Assembly: GCA_964023275.1 (NCBI GenBank)
Contig: OZ029925.1
Location: 9,355,719 to 9,419,718, forward strand
Direction: 5' to 3'
Length of the DNA: 64,000 nt
Source of the DNA: Norana najaformis
Lineage: Eukaryota > Annelida > Clitellata > Crassiclitellata > Hormogastridae
A model generated the notes under the pieces. It was not told where the DNA came from and did not search any database. It saw nothing but the letters and a program-made list of their open reading frames with translations. Below, piece after piece: positions 47,977 through 64,000 of the stretch. How positions within the stretch are numbered: the stretch's first letter is position 1; each line of letters starts with the position of its first letter. The translations under genes and the position numbers were made by a program.

Positions 47977-48314
47977 TGGGGTAATAATCGACAGCGTGAA
48001 GGCATGAGGTGCAACTAATTATAAGGTTGACTCGATCGGGGACCTTTGAAAAGGGGAAAGTTCGGAAAGGAGAGAAGGGAGGATGAAAGGACTCCTTCTG
48101 GGGTGGTAAATAATTGGACAGGTTGGTGTCAACACTGTCTGGACGTGGAGTTTTGAAGTGGGGTATATAAGGGGCGCCTCAAAAGCAGTGCAGTGTTCAT
48201 CAAAGAAGCGCTGAATAAATCCCCGATAGTGCAGAGTTCAACGGACAGACGACCTGGGGTTATTTACGAACAGATCAGGAATGCCGGCTATTTGGGGAGA
48301 TGGTGTGATCCCCA
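47977..48314 (+). mobile_element. Candidate solo LTR / truncated LTR retrotransposon
   Basis: A 338-bp segment begins TGGGG and ends CCCCA (5-bp inverted ends with TG...CA). It carries TATATAA at 48164-48170 and AATAAA at 48214-48219 in LTR-like order. Seven bases after the end comes tggtgcatttgtcaaacccg at 48322, resembling a primer-binding site (TGG start, AACCCGG). No gag/pol reading frame follows, and there is no second LTR in the window. It lies in the perlecan-ICMT intergenic region. Confidence 0.5.
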
Positions 48315-49234
48315 TTCTTTTTGGTGCATTTGTCAAACCCGGTGCTTTTCTAATCTTTGCTCGAAGTCTTATTAGGTCTTCGTTTATACGCTTTCTATAC
48401 AGCGCAGTCATCATCTTCCGTTGCCTCCCTTTTATGTACTTTCAAACTAATGTATTTTGAATGTATATGCAATAGATGTTTGTTTAGTCACCTGCTATAT
48501 AGGTGGCCTACCGGGTGTAATGGCTACATTCGCCATGTGCCTGGGATTATCGGTTGTTTGAATTATCATATCCCAACCCAGGCTTATCTTAATTTCAGAT
48601 ATCCGTACTTCAGATTGCAAACTACAAAGAATCCGAAACGAAGAAATTAGACACTACCCTGCCCCATAAAGAAGTACAATGAAGAGTGATGGCGGCATTC
48701 TTCAAGAAAAGCAGAGTGATGGCGTGGTACCGTCAAAAGAATGCGTGACAACCGGACCCCACTTAGACCTAGGCACTGCCTGCAAGATTGCAAGGAAAAA
48801 GAAATAAGCCCTGAACTAAGGGAAACCCAAAACTGTGTTGTAAATGAGGACATAATAAGACTCGGACTAAACACGACTGACTTGACAAATGCCCAAGGAA
48901 AAGTGGTGTAGATAAATAATGTAGGCGAAAGGGGCGGCCGCCCCGGGCGGCATTCTTCAAGAAAAGCAAAGGGTGGTAAACAAATTTTCAAAGACATTAA
49001 TTTTAATCATCTGCACCAAAAAATTTCAAGGATGATCATATAAAATGAAAATAGCGACCGTGTGGACTCGACCCTGTTCATTTTGCAATAGGCTATATTT
49101 AAAAGACAATAAAAGCTTTTTCCCCAAAGGTCCGAAGATTTTGCTGATGAAAACTTCAGGTTCGATAGGCCTGCTGCACACATTGTACACTACAGGAAGC
49201 CTTTCAAGTTTCAAGTCGAGTTGAGCTGACTCAA

Positions 49235-49270
<36 letters not shown>

Positions 49271-49566
49271 GTCTGATCAAAATTTAATCCCCCTCGGGAG
49301 TATTAAAGAACATCTATCTGTCGACAACCAAATTTATGCCTATTATAGTATTCAGGCTCAAAATGTCATATGCTAATGGGTCCTATACGACCTGTGACCC
49401 TAGACAGTGGCCTCGCTGACCTTCCTAAGGCTAGGGCCACCCTTACGGGAAATTCAGCAAGGGAGGCAACAACATAGACAGTGGCACTGAGTCATAAAGT
49501 CGTGGAATATTTGCAAGGTGTAGTATCCAATTTCAGTATGTTTGTTCATCACTCTGTGTGTAATGC

Positions 49567-49887
49567 TTGACTTTATTCAGTTTGGAAAACGGCTTTGGCT
49601 TTCTTTGTAAAGCTGAATCATTGATGAATCAACTGGACCCTCGGAATCATGGTGAACAGGGCATCAACTCCAAACTAAATGTATCAATCTGGCACAGCAT
49701 TACTCAAAAATATTTGAATGGATTGGAACTGTACCAGGACTATATGGATATAATCACTTCCATCAAAATAGCTACACGAAATGAGGAAAGTTTGGAATAT
49801 TCTCCAACTCGACTGCTGGAGTACAGATCAACAATGGGATTAGAGGCACCGAAGACAAAAAACTTGGAAGACTGCCAAATTCATTAA
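49567..49887 (+). other. Unrecognised open frame, 106 codons
   Basis: First ATG at 49624 (MNQLDPRNHGEQGIN...). Unlike the repeat-driven frames it has balanced composition. No recognised domain, promoter or splice context; it lies in the perlecan-ICMT spacer. Probably chance or a dead element. Confidence 0.15.
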
Positions 49888-50559
49888 TATAATCCGAGCG
49901 AGATCAAACAAGTGTTCTGAAGTTGCAGACAAATTAGTTCATATATATTTTATTTTTCAAAGTATTCTATCCTAGATTCAATAGACTGAGATCAAACATT
50001 TTAATCGATTAACGTGCAGATTAACTTGGAAGCAGCTACCAATTTTAGCTGTCTGTATCGTAACAACAACACAACAAAAGTTGTTTACATTAGACGACAT
50101 GAAGTCACACAATGTTTCTCTCTCCTCTGGCTGAAGAGTATTTAGAAAATGCTGGACAACAGAACAAGCAACTCTTAAACCAACAACTGTACGAGAATAG
50201 AGCATTTAATTAGGTAATGACATATTCTTCAGTCACATTTACACATAACACCAAATTAAAATGTGTGCAAAAACACATTCTGCAAGAAGAAAATAATATG
50301 CAACACAAATTTATAAGAAACAAAAATTCACAGTTCTTTGTAGACTTTTCAGTGCAGCTTATGCTTATTCTGAAGTCTACAGAGACTTGCGGTGGAAGCA
50401 ACGCTTGCACCAGAAGCAAGCACTACATTCAACACATCTTTCAGTGAGGTAGCCCTGTCACAAGTAAAAATTGTGACACTCTGACGCTTGGTAATTTAAA
50501 AAAAGATGCGACCGGGTATGAACCTGAATGTGCTGCAAAAGGTCTTCACATTTCGACAA

Positions 50560-50675
50560 CTAATCCTGCCTATCGACTTTGTTTTGACTGAGCAACTGTG
50601 AATAACCTGGTTCCCGTAACTAGTTCTTTCATTGGGCGCTTTAGAAATCTCAAGCTTACAATTAAGAAGTAAATG
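50560..50675 (+). mobile_element. SINE-like family 2, 3' part
   Basis: Same segment as at 45125, with gactttgttttgactgagca, gtgaataacctggttcc and gggcgctttagaaatctcaa. Downstream of the ICMT stop. Confidence 0.65.
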
Positions 50676-51133
50676 GTAAGTCTTATGATGTGTTACCGCT
50701 TCATCCATTACCAGCTCACAGATCTATTAAACGGAAATGCCCACATGCAAATGAGCACCCCACATCCCACTATGGGATATGCAAGAGTTTACGTTCCTAC
50801 GGCCTAAGAGCCATATGGTCTGACTAGAACCCATGCAACGAGACCAGATGGACTCACTTCAACTACTAGTAGTAATTTAGTAGTAATTCCTCTGAGCAGA
50901 ACTGCATAAGTTTCACGACAGCCACAGTCATATTCAACTCACACTGTTGAATTCCAACAACAGGCGCTCAGAACACCAGCCAGCATAGACAGCCACATTT
51001 CTACAACAAATGCCGCTATAAACATGCTGTTTTTCTAGCTTATATGCTTGGATGACCTTGTTTTGCAGCCTTCTGAAAAACAACAACAAAAATAGTCAGC
51101 GAAAAATCAAACAGGAAAGCAAGATTCCAGATT

Positions 51134-51316
51134 TCACACAGGAATACGGAAACCACTGATAAAGGGAATTCCAGTTCCAATTCTGTTCTGATAGTTCAAA
51201 TACTGTTCTCCGAAAAAGGTGATCAGAGTTATCTCTTCCTCCATGATGCGATCTTTGAAAAACTTCCACGCAGCAAGGGCATAGATTACACTACAAACAG
51301 GATTTGCAATCATCAC
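51134..51316 (-). CDS. ICMT: ICMT exon 4 and stop codon
   Basis: VMIANPVCSVIYALAAW, then EEEITLITFFGEQYLNY and GTGIPFISGFRIPV followed by TGA. The E-E...F-F-G..Y..Y stretch matches the family's catalytic C-terminus. Acceptor ctttttttag-type, phase 0. I could not fix a poly(A) signal close by. Confidence 0.94.
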   Translation of the reverse strand: MMIANPVCSVIYALAAWKFFKDRIMEEEITLITFFGEQYLNYQNRIGTGIPFISGFRIPV

Positions 51317-54300
51317 CTAAAAAAGACAACATTTGAAATGATTGCATAACAAACAGATTTTTCAAAAGGGCTTCACCATGCTATGGCTGTTAAAAATGCA
51401 TCAACCTCTTGTTACAGCAGCAGGGTTTGAACTGATCATCACCTTAAATCCCTCCCGTTGAACCAAAAAAACATTACGGCTGCTGTAGCACGTTATGTTT
51501 GCTATGCACCTGAAAAATCTTAACAACCCCAGGACCTTTCCTGAAATGTTTTCTAACAGACTACATGACGAATATTTGACACGATGCAATCAACACAATA
51601 CATTAAAGCATTTTTCATGTGCTTTGTACACTTCCGGTGACCAGCAGCACAGTCCAGAAATCCAACTCATCTAGTCATAGTCTGAGTGCTTCAGACACCC
51701 TAAGTGGTTTTCACTCTCTCTACACAGGATAAATGTTCAGCTAACTCATTTGAATGAGCTGATGACCAGCTACTGACTCTGCCAGGGACTGACAGTCGGT
51801 GCTGCATTCGAAGTCTTTAATCCACTGACAATGCAGAATGGTGACAGGTGACAAACACACAAACTATATTTGGAAGTTCTTTGATCACACTCGAGGTTTT
51901 GTCAAAAACTCATAGCCAAACAGTAGCTCTTAATATGGAAACGGTATGTACATGTACGCATGTCAAAAAAGCACTTTTAGGCAGCAGAGCACAATAAATT
52001 AACACTTAACCAGGAACCCAAAAGGTGTTACATATATTTCACAAAAGTAAATACATTAACCCATATTTCAAATGTTGTGAACGCACCTGAGTGGCAATAC
52101 TCCAGTAGAACCATCCGACATACGATGGATGCCGGAAGAGGCTGTACACTCCATCGGTGACAAGCACATGGCCTTCCTCTTTCACGTGACGAACGTAATG
52201 ATTGAAGTTGGTGCCAGCTTGCCACATAGCAGCTTTACGTAGCACTTCACCAGCAACAACAACCGCCAACCCAAGAACGGACACAACACCAGGCTGCTTC
52301 AAGCCTAGTGCCAAAATCAACGAATAAACGATTTAAAATTGAAGATCAATTAAATTACCAAATACACATCCAAAAATTGTAACTGAATGTATTAGTGACA
52401 AATCCAATATCACTCTGACAATCACCCATATTTCTTCCAGAATTAAAATTAATATGTAATTACTGATTAGAAAGACTGTTGTTATAGCACTACTGAAAGG
52501 CATCTCTGCAACAGATTTCACGGAGAAGAAATGGACGCAGAACTCAAACTTGAAGAATTGTCTGTTGTCTAACTGTTACATCTGTTAACTGTTACGTTAC
52601 AACAATAAATTGTGTTTGTGTTTGCTAGACATATTGCTAAAGTGGCTTAAGACCTGTCTTGCTTTTGTTGTCTGACCACTATGACCCACCAACACCTGCA
52701 ACTCCTCGTTCACAGGTTCAAACACCATGATAAAAATGCTCAGTGTCTAGTCTGTCAGTCCTAAAAATCTTCAATCTCTTGAAAAATCTGAGTAATCTTA
52801 CATGAACTATTTTTAGGATATGGTTTCTCAGTGATTATGACAACTGTCTTAGCAAAGGAACCAAAAACATGGATGTCTCTATTTGCCAACATCACAAACT
52901 TCCCCATACACCAGTTTCAAATTACATTAGACTATTCCTAATTTACCGAAATGGCTAATGTTTTATAGTTTGGTGTGTTTCACACCATCAACAACAGAAC
53001 TTGTTTCTGAGCACACTAACAAAGTGATCCTTTGTAAATTTGTAGAAAAGGCATCACTCAGTTAATGGGACATGTGGTCCCTTTTTAGTTGTCCGTCTGA
53101 AATATTTACTACAGTCTTTGTCAACAACTGTACAAACCTGGAAAGAAGTACCATTCCACGGTGTATTCTACGAAACTGCCAATAGCAGCTATGTGGTACT
53201 CTTTGCTGTGATCTAAGAGATAAGAATTGAGAGTCAAATTCCTTGGGTTGGTGGCTGCTGTGGCAAAATACTCAGACCAGTGGAAGAACGTTAACACTGC
53301 AAGATACCATCCGAACAGACGATAGCTAGATGTTGATAGAATGAGAGTAACAGACAGGGCAAAAACAACTCCAAGAAAATAGCCTCTTATTGCAACCTAC
53401 AAATGTAAAACAAACCAGGCATTTATGTAGCTCATTTTAAGGCAAAAACAACCAATTTTGCAGTCATACAGTGCTACTGTGTAGCACACAGAAATTGAAG
53501 GAAATCTGAAGGAATACTTTTTGAACCCAGGTATTGCACTCTTTCAAAACCAGTCTGAGTTATTCCAGTTACTAATTACTAATACTTATTACCATTTCTG
53601 GAAACCATTTCGGTAGGTAAAGCATTGCATTGCCAGGGCTAATCATTAATCATAAGTTTGTAAGATGCAATGCATTCATTGTAAAAGCCTGTTCTGGAAT
53701 TTTTCCGAAGCATCTTTGCAACTTACACCATTTTAAGGCAACTCATGTTTTAAGATTTCTCGTTCTAGTCTGTGCTACGTTTATGTGTTTGTGTTATTTA
53801 AAAAGATATGCTTACTTTTTAAAGAATTTCTTATTCACGAGTGCCGCGCCTATTCCTGTACCAATCGATAATTTGAAGACAACAACCGCATTATTACCGT
53901 TATAAAGTAGTTTATATATTTCTTAACCCGACATAGATATGATCCCTAAGGATCACAATTTAAAAACACGCTCCGGAGAAATTAGCTCCTGGACCGGCTA
54001 AATCTCGTCAAGATCCGGCTGAGATGAAGTGCTGCGGAAGGCGACAGCATCAAAAAGGCTGGATCGCGACTGATAGGCTCTGAAGAAGACGGCACATTTA
54101 TTTATATTTAAGCAATTTATAAATTATAGTCGTTCTGTCAAGAACTCTGTTACCTGGAAATTATGCCCGGTGTACAGTCGCGAAACCAGAAGAACGCCAA
54201 TAGCAGAATAAGTACATACAAGTATGTACCAGCATTGCGTAGTTACGGCGTCAATGAAAGCAGCTAGAACACTAACTGCTAAAACAGTCAATCCTATTAT

Positions 54301-54342
54301 AAAAGAGTACAAACTAATTTTTCCGTGATAAATAAGAGCCAT
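51134..54342 (-). CDS. ICMT: Protein-S-isoprenylcysteine O-methyltransferase (complete, 4 exons)
   Basis: Gene-level entry. Methylates the C-terminal prenylcysteine of CaaX proteins (Ras, Rho, lamins) in the ER membrane with S-adenosylmethionine. Exons 54154-54342, 53138-53396, 52087-52304 and 51134-51316 join in frame (phases 0, 1, 0) to 849 nt, 282 residues plus stop, close to the 284 of human ICMT. Multi-spanning hydrophobic protein; family motifs seen are FHWSEYFATA, HYVRHVKEEGHVLVT, FRHPSYVGWFYW and the GIPFISGF terminus. Divergent from QARS1. Confidence 0.95.
52087..52304 (-). CDS. ICMT: ICMT exon 3: methyltransferase core
   Basis: GLKQPGVVSVLGLAVVV, then RKAAMWQAGTNFNHYVRH and FRHPSYVGWFYWSIATQ, the AdoMet-binding His/Arg-Pro motif of isoprenylcysteine methyltransferases. 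Acceptor ttggcactag phase 1, donor gtgcgt phase 0. Confidence 0.94.
53138..53396 (-). CDS. ICMT: ICMT exon 2
   Basis: Begins VAIRGYFLGVVFA and contains FHWSEYFATAATNPRNLTL, the conserved central segment of the family, then HSKEYHIAAIGS. Acceptor catttgtag phase 0, donor gtttgt phase 1. Confidence 0.93.
54154..54342 (-). CDS. ICMT: ICMT exon 1
   Basis: Starts MALIYHGKISLYS; 63 codons with two hydrophobic segments (around residues 10-32 and 37-55), the first membrane spans. Donor gtaaca, phase 0. Confidence 0.9.
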
Positions 54343-55241
54343 AACTAAACAATATTATATCTAAGCGCTGATCTAAGGCATGAACACAGATTATATATCC
54401 TCAGCTTGAACTTCAGTCTATTCAGAGTTGTGTATTGATATATTCACTGTTGTCCTATATCGCCATCTAGCGGTTTGTGATCGTCGACTACAATTTAACA
54501 TGGGCAAAATGTCAGGTTGAAGGAAATAGAGGCATCGGGAATTTTCTTCAGCTCGTCAGACCTATGAGTATGAATTCAGTTTTAGATGGGTCCAGGTACA
54601 AGAGAGCTGATGTCATCCAGAAGGAGATTCGTGTAACAACACGAAGAAGATGTTCTAATCGTAATCGTAATCTCAAGATTTCTACAGCGCCCAACGAAAG
54701 CCAACGAAACACAAGCGCTAAGACAAAACAAAATCGATAGGCAGAAATGATTTGGTTCCAGGAGTCAAGCAGGCAGACATTCGGACGGCTACGGTGTATG
54801 GTGCTTGAAATTAGAGCGAGAAGAGAAATACGGGAAGAGGAAGAATCAGAATAAGATTTTTGGAAAATCAACGTTTTCAGTTTTGGGTGAAAGACCAGCG
54901 CAGAAATTGCAAGAGGTGAAGTCAGTGAAACAGTTCGGAGATAAAGAAATGAATAGCAATGTGAGTTTGGTTACAGACCTGTCGGCCTACTTGGAGCTCA
55001 CTCGATGCCCACTTGGCATGTCTGCCAAGATCAACAACAGCTCAACATAATTGCTTTCCTTGTTCAGGCTGAAGCCGATCATGAACAGGTTGAATCAACG
55101 AGCTATTCATGGCTATTTATGGCCGGTTTTAATGACGTCATTAACTCTAGCATCCACATAATAGTCTCTTAGGACAAAAACCGCTCTTTTCCGGTATTGC
55201 ATCAACCTCTTGCTCTGCGGCGTGACCGAAAAAGTGAAAGC
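54343..55241. promoter_or_regulatory. Divergent ICMT-QARS1 intergenic region (possible shared promoter)
   Basis: Head-to-head spacer of 899 bp between the two start codons. No clear TATA box on either strand. The middle (54645-54860) is occupied by a SINE-like repeat of family 2, so core promoter elements are probably confined to the outer thirds. Promoter function is inferred from gene arrangement only. Confidence 0.5.
54645..54860 (-). mobile_element. SINE-like family 2, between ICMT and QARS1
   Basis: taatcgtaatctcaag, ctacagcgcccaacgaaagc, an internal deletion compared with the 12176 copy, then ttggttccagg and ggaagaggaagaatcag. Its position may have altered the divergent promoter region. 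Confidence 0.7.
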
Positions 55242-63659
<8,418 letters not shown>

Positions 63660-64000
63660 GTATTTATCTTCAGTGTTCCAAGCTAGATTGTTTTGTTTAA
63701 AAAATGTTGATATGGTTCACTAATCAGTTATGGCCAAGTTTAAATTTTAAGGATTTGAATCTGATCTTCTAATTGAAGAATGATTAAAATGTGAGCTGTG
63801 GAGGCCAAGAAAGTAAGGTTGCTGAGAATTGATACCCCAGACAAAAAATGATCTTACTTGGCTCTCTCTTTCTGACTTTGCCAATCTTTTGTCTTTGTTT
63901 CTGTGCTATTGAAAATTGAACTCTTGTGAATCGAATTTGAATTCATGTGAACCTTACTGCCAGTACCTCTCCTGGATCTTTTTGCGAGATCTTTTTTGGT

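Larger units (their letters stand above)
46906..51133. other. Perlecan-ICMT intergenic region
   Basis: 46906-47300 is CpG-rich and is the likely perlecan promoter and 5' UTR. Then the GTCT microsatellite, the candidate LTR, a repeat with cattcttcaagaaaagca at 48692 and 48950, TC/AC repeats at 49234-49270, the unrecognised frame at 49567, a family 2 tail at 50560 and the ICMT 3' flank. Confidence 0.5.

Noticed and set aside
55197-55241. N-terminally extended QARS1 start
   Set aside because: The longer open frame begins at TTG, not ATG; the ATG at 55242 matches the family's N-terminus.

Overview
This is nuclear DNA of an invertebrate animal, most likely a lophotrochozoan such as a mollusc (the clade is inference; no marker fixes it). 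Coding sequence sits in short exons with GT-AG introns. The rest is AT-rich intron and spacer full of tetranucleotide microsatellites, SINEs, LINE 3' ends and small DNA transposons.

Three protein genes are present. (1) From 46.9 kb leftwards past the left edge, minus strand, lies the 5' part of a perlecan (HSPG2)-type basement-membrane proteoglycan. I resolve 22 exons: signal peptide, Ser-Gly glycosaminoglycan attachment segment, SEA domain split over two exons, a 172-residue exon with a domain I cannot name, five LDLa exons, a sushi/CCP-like exon, eight more LDLa exons, one Ig domain in two exons, and another LDLa exon. Nearly all introns are phase 1 and the exons join in one frame of about 1157 codons; the only unresolved junction is after the sushi exon. 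(2) At 51.1-54.3 kb, minus strand, is a complete four-exon ICMT gene (282 residues). (3) From 55.2 kb rightwards, plus strand, are the first 11 exons of glutaminyl-tRNA synthetase (QARS1), as far as the class I HIGH motif and about 45 residues beyond; the rest is outside the window. ICMT and QARS1 are divergent, with about 0.9 kb between start codons.

The main structural results are: a recent 1165-bp tandem duplication of a two-exon LDLa module inside perlecan, followed by a SINE-like insertion with a 5-bp target duplication in one intron; a 698-bp piggyBac-type element with intact TTAA duplications in QARS1 intron 1; a candidate solo LTR upstream of perlecan; a SINE whose head resembles 5S rRNA; several SINE families sharing a 3' tail with degraded CR1/L2-like LINE ends; and an unusual perlecan architecture (unnamed domain plus sushi). 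I saw no CRISPR, prokaryotic operon, rRNA operon or convincing functional tRNA gene. The three genes are not functionally linked, although perlecan and ICMT share a strand and ICMT and QARS1 may share a promoter region.
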